From Deinococcus roseus (GTDB lineage: Bacteria > Deinococcota > Deinococci > Deinococcales > Deinococcaceae), in NCBI RefSeq assembly GCF_014646895.1, contig NZ_BMOD01000004.1, positions 248,001 through 312,000 of the forward strand: a stretch of 64,000 nucleotides of DNA. The letters are read 5' to 3'. How positions within the stretch are numbered: position 1 is the stretch's first letter; every line of letters begins with the position of its first letter. The position numbers and the translations under genes are program-made. Under the pieces are notes generated by a model. That model ran no database searches and was not told the origin of the DNA. It saw only the letters and a program-made list of their open reading frames with translations. Below, one piece after another: positions 33,336 to 42,232 of this stretch.

Positions 33336-34391
33336 ATGCCTGTGGTCACTGAAGACATCGTGTTGAAAGCCCTGAGCCTCGTGAACGACCCCGAGTTGCA
33401 TCAGGATCTGGTTTCTCTGGGAATGGTGGAACGGGTTGCAGTGAGCGGAACGCAAGTTCATGTGAAGATCAACCTCACCACCCCTGCCTGTCCCCTCAAA
33501 GGGGTGATCGAGGCAGACGTTCGCCGGGCCATCGAAACCGTCGGTGCCAGCAGTGTGAATGTGGAATTTGGCGCAACGGTTCGCGCCAGCAACAAGCCTG
33601 CCCTTCCCGGCATCCAGCATGTGATTCTGGTCGGGAGCGGCAAGGGAGGCGTGGGCAAATCCAGCGTCTCCACCAATCTGGCCATCGCCCTCGCGCAGAG
33701 CGGGGCGCAGGTCGGTCTGATGGATGCAGACATTTACGGTCCCAGCATTGCGCACATGCTGGGCAACACTGAGGACCGCATCAAAGCCAACCAGAACAAG
33801 CAGATGCTGCCTCTGGAGCGCTTCGGCGTGAAGTTCCTCTCCATGGCCAACCTGGTGCCTGCAGGTCAGGCGCTGGTGTGGCGCGGTCCCATGCTGCACG
33901 GGGCCATCCAGCAGTTCCTCAAAGAAGCCCTGTGGGGAGAACTGGATTACCTGATCATCGATCTGCCCCCGGGAACAGGAGATGTGCAGCTTTCTCTGGC
34001 CCAGTCGGTGAGCATCACCGGGGCTGTGATTGTGACCACCCCTCAGGATGTGGCCCTGATCGACGCTGCCCGTGCCATGGACATGTTCAAGAAGAGCAGC
34101 ATTCCCATGCTGGGTGTCATCGAGAACATGAGTTACTTCATTGCACCGGACACCGGAACCCGCTACGACATCTTCGGACACGGAGGCGGCAAACGCAAAG
34201 CCGAGCAAATGTCCCTGCATTTCCTCGGTGAAGTGCCCCTGGACATGCCCCTGCGTGAAGCCTCCGACCAGGGAACCCCTGTGGTGATTTCCCATCCTGA
34301 AAGCACTTCCGCACAAGCCCTCGTGAAAATCAGCCAGAACCTGGCAGGCCGCATCAGCGTGCAGAGCCTGCAATCTCTGCCCATGCTTTAA
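33336..34391 (+). CDS. Mrp/NBP35-family P-loop ATPase
   Basis: A 351-residue protein: an N-terminal MIP18/DUF59 domain (about 5-80, with the conserved PACPL) and a ParA-like ATPase domain with the deviant Walker A SGKGGVGKSS (101-110) and DLPPGTGD. The family carries Fe-S clusters to apo-proteins. The usual CxxC after ENMSYF is replaced by IAPDTG, so cluster binding must differ from ApbC. TACCCT lies 7 nt before ATG 33336, a leaderless start. It is followed after 5 nt by a SufR-like regulator, which supports an Fe-S role. Confidence 0.9.
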   Translation: MPVVTEDIVLKALSLVNDPELHQDLVSLGMVERVAVSGTQVHVKINLTTPACPLKGVIEADVRRAIETVGASSVNVEFGATVRASNKPALPGIQHVILVGSGKGGVGKSSVSTNLAIALAQSGAQVGLMDADIYGPSIAHMLGNTEDRIKANQNKQMLPLERFGVKFLSMANLVPAGQALVWRGPMLHGAIQQFLKEALWGELDYLIIDLPPGTGDVQLSLAQSVSITGAVIVTTPQDVALIDAARAMDMFKKSSIPMLGVIENMSYFIAPDTGTRYDIFGHGGGKRKAEQMSLHFLGEVPLDMPLREASDQGTPVVISHPESTSAQALVKISQNLAGRISVQSLQSLPML

Positions 34392-34396
34392 CCAAT

Positions 34397-35020
34397 ATGC
34401 TGCCCAACCCTGACCACACCAAAAGAAAAATCCTCTCCCACCTGAAAGAGCACTGCGGGGCCACCACCCAGGACCTCGCAGCCTCTCTGGGAGTGACCGT
34501 TCCAGCCATCCGCAAACACCTGATGGACCTGGAGGAAGACAAGTACATCACCCAGCAACTGGAGAAACGCTGTGGCAAAGGGCGGCCACAGTATGTCTAC
34601 CACCTCACCCACAAGGGCGAGGAAGCCTTTCCCAAGAACTACTCGGGATTGTGCCTGGATGTGCTTGGGCACCTGGAGGAACTGTGTGGTCAGCAGATGG
34701 TGTTGCAAGTGTTCAGCGCCCGCGAGGAATCCCTCTACCAGCAACTGGCCCCCCAGATGGACCACCTGGATCTGGACGAAAAAGTACGGAAGTTGTCAGA
34801 GTTGTTGTGCGAAGCTGGATATCAGGCAGCCCTTACCGAAGACGGTGGGTGGTTGCTGGAACAACGCAACTGCCCCAGTATCGCTGTCGCACGGCGGTAC
34901 AAGGCAATTTGTCAGTGCGAGATGAGCCTTTACGAAAGGCTGCTGGGGGTTCCCATAGTGCGCGTTAGTCAGATTGCTTCCGGTGCAGGGGCTTGCCGAT
35001 ATAAAATAGCGAAGGCTTGA
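34397..35020 (+). CDS. SufR-like Fe-S cluster transcriptional regulator
   Basis: A 207-residue regulator with an N-terminal winged helix (residues 8-70, ILSHLKEHCGATTQDLAASLGVTVPAIRKHLMDLEED) and a C-terminal Cys-rich domain with Cys 159, 172, 174 and 200 in the NCPSIAVARRYKAICQCE context characteristic of SufR. SufR binds a [4Fe-4S] cluster and represses suf genes. Here it lies directly behind mrp, while sufS-sufU are 8.5 kb away. I infer it senses cluster status; its targets are not visible. Confidence 0.82.
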   Translation: MLPNPDHTKRKILSHLKEHCGATTQDLAASLGVTVPAIRKHLMDLEEDKYITQQLEKRCGKGRPQYVYHLTHKGEEAFPKNYSGLCLDVLGHLEELCGQQMVLQVFSAREESLYQQLAPQMDHLDLDEKVRKLSELLCEAGYQAALTEDGGWLLEQRNCPSIAVARRYKAICQCEMSLYERLLGVPIVRVSQIASGAGACRYKIAKA

Positions 35021-35025
35021 GTCCT

Positions 35026-35550
35026 ATGACCTTATACGGCGTTCTGGTTTGGCCCCACCCCGAGTTGATGCGTTTCATTCGGGCGTTTCAGCGAGATCAT
35101 CAGTTGGCAGGATACGGAGTCCCTCACATCAACTTGCGTTCTCCGTTTTTCTGGCAGGGCAGCGAAGAGGAATTGAAAGAGAAGTTTCATGACCTTTCCC
35201 GCAACCTCTCCACACTGAACCTCAGCTCCTGCGGGTGGAAAAGGTTCCCGAATGTGCTTTACGTCTCTCTGGAGAGCACCCCGAGTTTCCGGGAAGCCCA
35301 CCAGTTGTGCAGGACCCTGGGCGGGGAACCGTTCAAACCAGTGGATGGTGCAGATTACCTTCCACACATCACTGTGGGTCTTGGCATTGTGCCCTGGGAA
35401 GAGGAAGCCGTCTGGCAACTGGCCCAGCAAACCTACATCCCCCACCTGTCCTGGACCTGCTCCGAACTGATCCTCACCAAGGATGTCTGTGGAGAGTTCA
35501 CCATCGTGGATTCGGTGTCTTTGCAGCCCAAAGTGCTGGTGGACCACTGA
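35026..35550 (+). CDS. 2'-5' RNA ligase/2H phosphoesterase family protein
   Basis: A 174-residue protein. The two H-x-T/S-type motifs are HINL (near 36) and HITVGL (near 112), about 75 residues apart as in the 2H superfamily; the first has Asn in place of Thr, which may weaken activity. The probable substrate is a 2',3'-cyclic phosphate or 2'-5' linkage in RNA. The ORF overlaps the regulator's end if TTG 35017 is used; ATG 35026 is preferred, with TATAAAAT at 35000-35007 as a possible internal promoter. Confidence 0.75.
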   Translation: MTLYGVLVWPHPELMRFIRAFQRDHQLAGYGVPHINLRSPFFWQGSEEELKEKFHDLSRNLSTLNLSSCGWKRFPNVLYVSLESTPSFREAHQLCRTLGGEPFKPVDGADYLPHITVGLGIVPWEEEAVWQLAQQTYIPHLSWTCSELILTKDVCGEFTIVDSVSLQPKVLVDH

Positions 35551-35573
35551 ACCTGCAAAAGTTCACCTGTTGA

Positions 35574-35963
35574 TCATGTGCCTGTGTTGATCATGTGTAC
35601 AGCAGTTCGCGCGAGGGCAGCAAAAATGTCCTCGCGCAACTTCTGGTCTGGCACGGTGTCCCTTAAAGCCTGACGCATGCATTCCAGCCATGCACGGGCT
35701 TCGGTCTCTCCAATGGGAAATTTCAGGTGGCGCATCCTCAGTCTGGGATGGCCATATTTCTCCATGTACAGGGAGGGACCTCCAAAAAATCCGCTCAGGA
35801 AGGCAAATTGTTTTTCCCTGGTTTCCGTGAGGTCCGGGGGAAAGATCTCTTTCAGCACCACATGCTGGTGAACCAGGTCATAGAATTTGTTGACCAGACG
35901 GGAAAGCCCCTCTTCGGTCAGGCGGTCGTAGAGGGTGGCTTCTTCCAGGGGTCTCAGGTCCAC
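35574..35963 (-). CDS. Group II truncated haemoglobin
   Basis: A 129-residue globin: TLYDRLTEEGLSRLVNKFYDLVHQH (B-helix Tyr), FPPDLTETREKQFAFLSGFFGGPSLYMEKYGHPRLRMRHLKFPIG (proximal His in RMRH) and ARAWLECM with the G8 Trp typical of TrHbO. It likely binds O2 or NO. It lies 2 nt downstream of the GH57 gene on the same strand and is probably co-transcribed; a functional link between the two is not evident. Confidence 0.9.
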   Translation of the reverse strand: MDLRPLEEATLYDRLTEEGLSRLVNKFYDLVHQHVVLKEIFPPDLTETREKQFAFLSGFFGGPSLYMEKYGHPRLRMRHLKFPIGETEARAWLECMRQALRDTVPDQKLREDIFAALARTAVHMINTGT

Positions 35964-35965
35964 TT

Positions 35966-37783
35966 TTACAACTCCTCAACGTGCACATTAAACGCCAGTC
36001 GTCTGGAACGCCCCTTGGGCAAATCCAGATCAAAGACGGGCATGAACACGCTGGACTGGTAGAGGGGGCGTTTGCGGTCACACACCACAGGGTGGTGCCA
36101 GATGGTGGCCTCACGGCCTTCAAATTCAAAGACCACCCGGATGCCCAGCCATTCGTCCACAATGCCTGCATGGGTGACTTCGCGGTGCTCCTGGGTGGAG
36201 CCCAGACTGCCCACCTTGCGGCCATTGATGTAGAAATAGCGGTCCGGGGAGTCTCCGGCCAGCAGGCCAAAATTCCATTTGCTGCCAAAGCGGGTGATGA
36301 TGTCCCAGTCCCCGTGGTTGGTGATGCGGTATTCCAGTTCGATCTGGTGTTCTTTGGGCAGGATCTTCAGGCTCTTTTTGAGTTCCACTGGAACCGGAAT
36401 GCCAGCAGGTCCCCGCACAATGCCCATGCGGCTCAGGGTCACCCGGTTGCGGTATTTCCCGGCGTCGAAGAGGCCCGTGGAGAAATCGCCAAGTTCCAGG
36501 TATTGCCCGCTTGCAAATGACCTCAGGCTGACCTCTCCCCCAAAAAAATGCTCCACCAGGGTTCTGGGGTGCGTTCTGGGATGGTCACTGTAGGAGTCCA
36601 CCAGATTGACCGCTTTTTCGCGGTAATCCCACTCCTGCAGGCTTCCTCCCTCTGTAGGAGAAAAGTGCAGGTTCATGGTGTGGCTCTCTGCGATGAGTTC
36701 CTGCACGCCGTCTCCGTTGGTGTCCCGGTAATCGATCTCCAACCAGCTGTATTTTCTGGGCTCAATTTCGTTCTCGGCACGGATCAGGTTGCGGTAGGCC
36801 TCGAAGCGCACAAAGTTGTACTCGGCACTGGTGGGCCAGTAAGCATCTCCGGTCTGTCCTCGCCACAAATGCTCGTAGGCCTGCTGGGAGGCCCTGGGGG
36901 TCATGTCCAGTTTCAGACTGGTGTAACGCATGCGTTTGTGCAGGTTGTTGATGCCTGCATACTTGGCCATGGCCTGACGGAAATAACCATCTGGAGCAGC
37001 AAAAGAACTGCTGGGCACATACACCAGACCGCTGCAGGGCTGCTTGAGTTCTTCAGAGAGGTGCACCAGTTGGATGTCCTTGTTCTGCTCTAAAGCCACA
37101 AAGAAATTCTTCAGCCAGCCTTCCACGTAACAGCGCTGGTAGGTGTCCCCCAGGAGTCCCAGGTTTTCCCCGTCCTCTCCAAGGACCACCAGTTGCTTCT
37201 GTGCCCGGATGTTCTCGATGAGGGTGGCAGGCTGGGCGTAGGGCATCTGGTTGTGAAGCTGGTGCTGCATCACAAAAACCCGCACGTTGTGACCATCGTG
37301 CTCGGTCAGGTAGTAGGTGGCAGGAAGGGCCTGCTCGGGGATCTGGGTGTCGTCCAGCAGTGTGTATTCCACCTGGCACTCTGAGAGGGTTTCGGGGAGG
37401 TCCGTGTCCCAGGCGCACTCGGCCAGCCAGACCCCTTTGCTGCGGGCACCCAGGTGCTGGGCCATCCAGTCCCGGTGGGAAGAAATCTGGGCGATGCGGT
37501 CCCGTTTGGGAATCAGGGGCAAAAGGGGTTCGTGCATCCCTCCTCCCAGCAGTTCCACCTGTCCGCGTTCCACCAGTTGCTTCAAAAGCTGCAGGGTGGA
37601 GGGATGGTTTTTCTGCATCCACTGCAGCAGTGTGCCTGAATAATGCAGGTTGATCTTGATTCTGGGGTGTTCCTGCAACACCTTCAAAAAAGGAAGGTAA
37701 GCCGTCTGGTGCGCTCTTTCGAACAGATCAGGCAGGTTTCCGTTGGGTTGATGGTTGTGCAGTACAAGTGCTAAACGGCTCAC
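35966..37783 (-). CDS. GH57 alpha-amylase/4-alpha-glucanotransferase-like enzyme
   Basis: A 605-residue enzyme. GH57 motifs are visible: LHNHQPNG (8-15), GGGMHEPLLPLIP (80-92), WLAECAWDTDLP with nucleophile Glu 122, and LGEDGENLG with probable acid/base Asp 204. The C-terminal half matches the DUF1925/DUF1926 domains of Thermococcus-type 4-alpha-glucanotransferase. It should act on alpha-1,4-glucans (glycogen or maltodextrin) in the cytoplasm, as there is no signal peptide. GTG 37783 has GGGGAGTGAT upstream; TTG 37798 is an alternative. TATAAT lies at minus 37819-37814. Confidence 0.88.
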   Translation of the reverse strand: MSRLALVLHNHQPNGNLPDLFERAHQTAYLPFLKVLQEHPRIKINLHYSGTLLQWMQKNHPSTLQLLKQLVERGQVELLGGGMHEPLLPLIPKRDRIAQISSHRDWMAQHLGARSKGVWLAECAWDTDLPETLSECQVEYTLLDDTQIPEQALPATYYLTEHDGHNVRVFVMQHQLHNQMPYAQPATLIENIRAQKQLVVLGEDGENLGLLGDTYQRCYVEGWLKNFFVALEQNKDIQLVHLSEELKQPCSGLVYVPSSSFAAPDGYFRQAMAKYAGINNLHKRMRYTSLKLDMTPRASQQAYEHLWRGQTGDAYWPTSAEYNFVRFEAYRNLIRAENEIEPRKYSWLEIDYRDTNGDGVQELIAESHTMNLHFSPTEGGSLQEWDYREKAVNLVDSYSDHPRTHPRTLVEHFFGGEVSLRSFASGQYLELGDFSTGLFDAGKYRNRVTLSRMGIVRGPAGIPVPVELKKSLKILPKEHQIELEYRITNHGDWDIITRFGSKWNFGLLAGDSPDRYFYINGRKVGSLGSTQEHREVTHAGIVDEWLGIRVVFEFEGREATIWHHPVVCDRKRPLYQSSVFMPVFDLDLPKGRSRRLAFNVHVEEL

Positions 37784-37989
37784 AGGATCACTCCCCAAAT
37801 TTTGCTTTTATAGATTATAACGTAAGTCCTGAAAATTAAAGCCACCCCTCTGGTTTTTCCCTCTGCTGGCAAGGGTGGGCACCCTGAAAAGCAAACACAA
37901 AAAAGTAGAATTCTACAGAAAATTTACAGTTCTGATCCCAGAACTTTGCATTTTGTGACTTCAAAAGCCCTGAAAGTGCAAACAAACGC

Positions 37990-38595
37990 TCATTCTTCCG
38001 TAAAAAGCAGCCCCTGGGCCACCGGAGCAAAAGTTTTTCGGTGCTCTGGGGTCACCCCATGTTTCTGCAAAGCCTGCACATGCTCCTGGGTGCCGTACCC
38101 CTTGTGGCCCGCAAAACCGTACTCTGGGTGCTTTTCATGCAGGTCAATCATGTACTGGTCTCTGGCGGTTTTGGCCAGCAAACTCGCAGCAGCCACGGTG
38201 TAAGAGTTGCCATCTGCTTTTGGCACCGCCAGCAAGGGCAAGTCGGTCTTGACCTTCAAATAATCGGTGATGACGGCCTCGGGCTGCAGTTCCTGAAGGA
38301 TCTGCTCGCTGGCCCGGATCACCACTTTCAGAATGCCCGTGGAATCAATCTCTGCGGCTGGAACCAGTTTGACGGCATATTTCACTGCATAAGACTTCAC
38401 ATGCTCTGCGAGTTCCATGCGGCGGTCAAACTTCAGGGTCTTGGAATCCCGATAAGGCAGTTCAATGCGCTCTGCAGGCAAAATCACACCTGCCACAGCC
38501 ACAGGTCCAGCCAGTGCCCCACGTCCTGCCTCATCAATGCCCAGAATCAGCTTGAAATCCCCAATCTGGGTTTCCAGGGTCCAGGAGGGGGTCAT
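37990..38595 (-). CDS. rnhB: Ribonuclease HII
   Basis: A 201-residue enzyme that removes single ribonucleotides from DNA. Acidic active-site residues are visible in GIDEAGRG (Asp 21, Glu 22), ITDYL (Asp 111) and AKTARD (Asp 146). KADGNSYTVAAASLLAKTARD and GYGTQEH are signature blocks. Length is typical. A 206-bp gap separates it from the GH57 gene, and I see nothing there beyond the GH57 promoter. Confidence 0.95.
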   Translation of the reverse strand: MTPSWTLETQIGDFKLILGIDEAGRGALAGPVAVAGVILPAERIELPYRDSKTLKFDRRMELAEHVKSYAVKYAVKLVPAAEIDSTGILKVVIRASEQILQELQPEAVITDYLKVKTDLPLLAVPKADGNSYTVAAASLLAKTARDQYMIDLHEKHPEYGFAGHKGYGTQEHVQALQKHGVTPEHRKTFAPVAQGLLFTEE

Positions 38596-38714
38596 TCGGG
38601 GTTCCTTGTACTGGGAACCTGTTGTCTGACCCCCAGCAACCTCAGCATGGGTGTTCCCCCAAACCTTTCAAATCCACAGTCCAGATTCAGCATAACGAGT
38701 ACACTATAGTGCTG

Positions 38715-39851
38715 ATGTATTCTGACCTCAAAATTGCCAAACTTCCCCCCAAGCTGCCCGAACGGGGCATCCTCACCAAAGCGGGGGTGCGGGGGTATCC
38801 GGGTCTGGACGATGCCCAGGCATTGTTGCTGGAGGTGCTGTTGCATCCTCCTGTGGACCTCGGAGAAAAAATTCTGGACCTCACTGCGCAGAACGGGGCT
38901 GTGGCCCTTTACCTCCCAGAACACCAGGTGACCCTGACCGAGCGCTCCAGGGCAGCCCTGGAAGTGCTGGAACGCCAGTTTGCAGACGATCCCAGGGTGC
39001 AGGTGCAGGCGGCGCTTCCTCTGGAAACCACAGGAGAATTTGACACCGTGCTGGCCGTGCTTCCTGCCGACAAAGGCAACGAAGCTGTTCGGGAATACCT
39101 GCAGGCTGCTTTTGAGCGCACCCGCAAGGGCGGTCTGTGCCTGATTGCCGGAGACAAGGACAAGGGCTTTGAGCGCTATTTCAAATGGTTCAAAGCGGCT
39201 TTCGGAGAAGGTGAAATTCTGGAGCGCCACAAGGGCATGCGGGTGGCAGGCTTCATCAAGGAGAATTCCGAGGCTCAGCTCGAAGCCGCAAAAACCCACC
39301 AGTACACTTTTGAAGGGCTGCACATCACCTCTTTGCCCGGTGTGTTCAGTGCCAGCAAAATCGACGAAGCCAGCCAGCTGTTGCTGTCCCATCTGCCCTC
39401 TCCTGCTGGAAAACGGGTGCTGGACATCGGGGCGGGAGCAGGCGTACTGGGTCTGAAGTGTGCCCAGCTGGGTGCAAACGTGACCTTGCTGGAAGAAGAT
39501 CTGGCTGCTGTGCGCAGCATCGAAAAGAATGCCCAGCAGGCACATTTGAATGTGCAGGCGCTCCACAGCGATGTGGGGAGCGCCCTCCCTGTAAAACCAG
39601 ACCCTACAAAAGCAGAATTTGATCTGGTCCTGATGAATCCCCCTTTCCACGTGGGAAGCGATGTGATTCTGGAGGTGGCCGAGGAGTTCATCCGGGTGGC
39701 CTACCAGCAGGTGCGGCACATGGGAGAGGTGTGGGTGGTGGCCAACCAGTTCTTGCCCTATGAGGCCCTGATGCAGCGGTACGGCAAGGTGCAATTGGTG
39801 GTGAAAAACAAGAGCTACAAGGTCCTGAAGGGAATCCGGGAACGAATCTGA
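38715..39851 (+). CDS. rsmC: RsmC/RlmG-type rRNA (guanine-N2) methyltransferase
   Basis: A 378-residue protein with two tandem Rossmann methyltransferase halves. The N-terminal half is degenerate. The C-terminal half has the SAM loop VLDIGAGAGVLGLKCAQLG and catalytic NPPFH. This two-domain form is seen in Thermus RsmC (m2G1207 of 16S rRNA); RlmG is the alternative. ATG 38715 has TATAGT and TACACT boxes 4-9 nt upstream, suggesting a leaderless start; the longer upstream frame is rejected. It diverges from rnhB. Confidence 0.82.
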   Translation: MYSDLKIAKLPPKLPERGILTKAGVRGYPGLDDAQALLLEVLLHPPVDLGEKILDLTAQNGAVALYLPEHQVTLTERSRAALEVLERQFADDPRVQVQAALPLETTGEFDTVLAVLPADKGNEAVREYLQAAFERTRKGGLCLIAGDKDKGFERYFKWFKAAFGEGEILERHKGMRVAGFIKENSEAQLEAAKTHQYTFEGLHITSLPGVFSASKIDEASQLLLSHLPSPAGKRVLDIGAGAGVLGLKCAQLGANVTLLEEDLAAVRSIEKNAQQAHLNVQALHSDVGSALPVKPDPTKAEFDLVLMNPPFHVGSDVILEVAEEFIRVAYQQVRHMGEVWVVANQFLPYEALMQRYGKVQLVVKNKSYKVLKGIRERI

Positions 39852-39922
39852 ACAACCTCTCGTAAGAGGTTAGGCGTGAAGCAAATTTGAGATGTCTCCC
39901 AGACTTCTCGCAGGAAATTTGC

Positions 39923-39928
39923 TACACT
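39923..39928 (+). promoter_or_regulatory. -10 box of rpoD with flanking inverted repeat
   Basis: TACACT (39923-39928). The 9-bp inverted repeat AGCAAATTT/AAATTTGCT (39880-39888 with 39915-39923) brackets the promoter region and could be a regulator site. Confidence 0.45.
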
Positions 39929-39965
39929 TCTACGATGCGGTATTCTTGCCGTGAGGGAGTGATAC

Positions 39966-41354
39966 ATGACTGAAAAACGCACACGCTCCAAGAAGACCAG
40001 CGAGACCCTTGAAGTTGCCCCAGAAAACACTCCTGTGTCCCAGAGCGCCGCAAAAGTGCGGACCCGCAAGAAAGCCACGGTAGAAGAAGCCCCAAAAACC
40101 AAAGGCCGTCGGGCAGCAGCAGAACCTGACGACAGCACCCCCAGACCCGACAAACCCTACATCCAGCATCAGGCCATTCAGGACCTGATCCGGGTGGGCA
40201 AGACCATGGGCATGCTCTCCACCGAGGAGATCGCCACCGCCCTGAGCGCCGCACTGGAAGGCAGTGGCACCTCTGAGGCCGATCTGCTGGAAGAAGTGGA
40301 TGACCTGCAGGTGTTCATCCAGCGTCAGGGCATCGAAATCAGCGACCTCGCAGATGACGATGACGACGCCCTGGAAGAAGAAGACGACGATGACGAGGAA
40401 GAAGACGAATTTTTCGACGACATTCCCAAAACCGTTTCCAATGACCCTGTTCGCCAGTACCTGCATGAAATTGGCCGGGTGCCCCTGCTGACCCTCGACG
40501 AGGAAATCGATCTGGCCCGCCGCATTGAAGAGGGTGAAGAGGCCCGCAAGCGCCTGGAAGCCGGAGAGAACAGCGACGACGAGCGCAAACAGCGCCGCCT
40601 GCAGCGCCTCACCGAAGACGGACAGTACGCCCGCCAGCAACTGATCGAGGCCAACCTGCGTCTGGTGGTGTCCATCGCCAAGAAGTACACCGGTCGTGGT
40701 CTGGGCTTCCTGGATTTGATTCAGGAAGGCAACCAGGGCCTGATCCGCGCCGTGGAGAAGTTCGAGTACAAGCGCCGCTACAAGTTCTCCACTTATGCCA
40801 CCTGGTGGATCCGTCAGGCCATCAACCGCGCCATTGCCGACCAGGCCCGCACCATCCGCATTCCCGTGCACATGGTGGAAACCATCAACAAGCTGACCCG
40901 CACCGCCAGACAGCTCCAGCAGGAACTGTCCCGCGAGCCCAGCTACGAAGAAATCGCTGAAGCCATGGGTCCCGGCTGGGACGCTGCCAAGGTGGAGGAA
41001 GTGCAGAAGGTTTCCCAGGAACCCGTGTCCCTGGAAACCCCCATCGGGGACGAGAAGGACAGCTTCTACGGGGACTTCATCCCCGACGAGAACCTGGACA
41101 GCCCTGTGGAGAACGCCGCCAAGACCCTGCTCAGTGAGGAGCTGGAAAAAGCCCTCTCCAAGCTGACCGAGCGTGAAGCCATGGTGCTGAAACTGCGCAA
41201 AGGCCTGGTGGACGGACGTGAGCACACCCTGGAAGAGGTGGGCCAGTACTTCAACGTCACCCGTGAACGCATCCGCCAGATTGAGAACAAGGCGCTGCGC
41301 AAACTGAAGTACCACGAATCCAGAACCCGCAAACTGCGCGACTTTTTGGATTAA
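39966..41354 (+). CDS. rpoD: RNA polymerase principal sigma factor
   Basis: A 462-residue sigma-70. Region 1.2 (DPVRQYLHEIGRVPLLTLDEEIDLA, about 160-185), region 2 (ANLRLVVSIAKKYTGRGLGFLDLIQEGNQGLIRAVEKFEYKRRYKFSTYATWWIRQAI), region 3 (TINKLTRTARQLQQELSREPSYEEIAEAMG) and region 4 (LTEREAMVLKLRKG ... TLEEVGQYFNVTRERIRQIENKALRKLK) are intact. The N-terminal 150 residues are a basic tail followed by a dense Asp/Glu run (127-152). GAGGGAG precedes ATG 39966. Followed by a strong terminator. Confidence 0.97.
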   Translation: MTEKRTRSKKTSETLEVAPENTPVSQSAAKVRTRKKATVEEAPKTKGRRAAAEPDDSTPRPDKPYIQHQAIQDLIRVGKTMGMLSTEEIATALSAALEGSGTSEADLLEEVDDLQVFIQRQGIEISDLADDDDDALEEEDDDDEEEDEFFDDIPKTVSNDPVRQYLHEIGRVPLLTLDEEIDLARRIEEGEEARKRLEAGENSDDERKQRRLQRLTEDGQYARQQLIEANLRLVVSIAKKYTGRGLGFLDLIQEGNQGLIRAVEKFEYKRRYKFSTYATWWIRQAINRAIADQARTIRIPVHMVETINKLTRTARQLQQELSREPSYEEIAEAMGPGWDAAKVEEVQKVSQEPVSLETPIGDEKDSFYGDFIPDENLDSPVENAAKTLLSEELEKALSKLTEREAMVLKLRKGLVDGREHTLEEVGQYFNVTRERIRQIENKALRKLKYHESRTRKLRDFLD

Positions 41355-41371
41355 ACCCTGCTGAAACAAAC

Positions 41372-41405
41372 AAAAAAGACAGCCCCGGAAAGGGCTGTCT
41401 TTTTG
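41372..41405. terminator. Bidirectional terminator between rpoD and the DedA gene
   Basis: 8-bp GC-rich stem GACAGCCC/GGGCTGTC (41378-41385 with 41392-41399) flanked by AAAAAA and TTTTT, so it works for both converging genes. Confidence 0.9.
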
Positions 41406-41428
41406 ATTTCTGGTGATATTTTTAAAGC

Positions 41429-42046
41429 TTAAACTTTTTCCTGCACGTCATTTCTGGGTTTCAGCAAACGCAGACCCAGAGGGATCAGGGGCACCAGGAA
41501 TGCACACAGGATGATGATCAAGATGTATTTGTCCAGGGTTTTGGGATCAATGCCCAGCATAGGCACCACATAATAGGCCAGCAATGGAAGTGTAACGGTC
41601 CAGAGGGCTGCACTGACGATGTTGAGCAGCATGAACATGCCGTAATTCATGCGCACCATGCCTGCGAGGGTGGGCACAATGGCCCGCACTCCGGGGACAA
41701 AACGGGAAAGCACGATGGCCAGTGCACCATATTTCTGGTAAAACTGCTCTGCTTTGGTGATGTTCTCGGGTTTGAACAGGCGGCTGTTCTGGTTGCTGAA
41801 CACCGCACGGCCATATTTGGCTCCCACCCAGTATCCGATGGCGTTGCCCAGCACGGCACCCAGGAAGGCAGCCAGGATGGTGGTGCCAATGTTGAGGGTT
41901 CCGGTGGAGGCAATGGTGCCCACGGCCAGCAGCAGGGTGTCTCCGGGAAGAAAAAAGAAAATCAGAAATCCAGTTTCCAGCATCAGGGTGGCAGCAATCC
42001 CGATGTAACCAAATTTCAAGATGATGTCCTGCAGGTGCTCCAACAA
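41429..42046 (-). CDS. DedA-family membrane protein
   Basis: A 205-residue integral membrane protein. The DedA signature is present: LETGFLIFFFLPGDTLLLAVG near the N-terminus and the FxRF(V/I)PGVR motif as LSRFVPGVRAIVPTLAGM. Family members flip or help recycle undecaprenyl phosphate and phospholipids across the inner membrane. Start is TTG 42046 with AAGGAG 8 nt upstream. It converges on rpoD and shares its terminator. Confidence 0.92.
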   Translation of the reverse strand: MLEHLQDIILKFGYIGIAATLMLETGFLIFFFLPGDTLLLAVGTIASTGTLNIGTTILAAFLGAVLGNAIGYWVGAKYGRAVFSNQNSRLFKPENITKAEQFYQKYGALAIVLSRFVPGVRAIVPTLAGMVRMNYGMFMLLNIVSAALWTVTLPLLAYYVVPMLGIDPKTLDKYILIIILCAFLVPLIPLGLRLLKPRNDVQEKV

Positions 42047-42193
42047 AGTGAGTTCTCCTTTGGTTCAGCTGAATCTTGGCAGATCAGTCTGAAACGGTAC
42101 CCTTCACAGGGTAATCGGTTTTGATGTACTACGACTGAGAGGCCCAAAAAGTTGCACCAGATCCAGAAACAGGCCGGTGGTGCCTGGGTGGTG

Positions 42194-42221
42194 TACAATC
42201 AAACTAACAAGTTTAGTAAAC
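42194..42221 (+). promoter_or_regulatory. Promoter -10 and palindrome before the MOSC gene
   Basis: TACAAT (42194-42199) is followed by ACTAA/TTAGT and the exact palindrome GTTTAGTAAAC (42211-42221), placed where a repressor could block the start of transcription. Confidence 0.45.
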
Positions 42222-42232
42222 AAGGACATCGC

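Noticed and set aside
39930..41369. 479-codon ORF opposite rpoD
   Set aside because: Shadow of rpoD; no recognisable domain.
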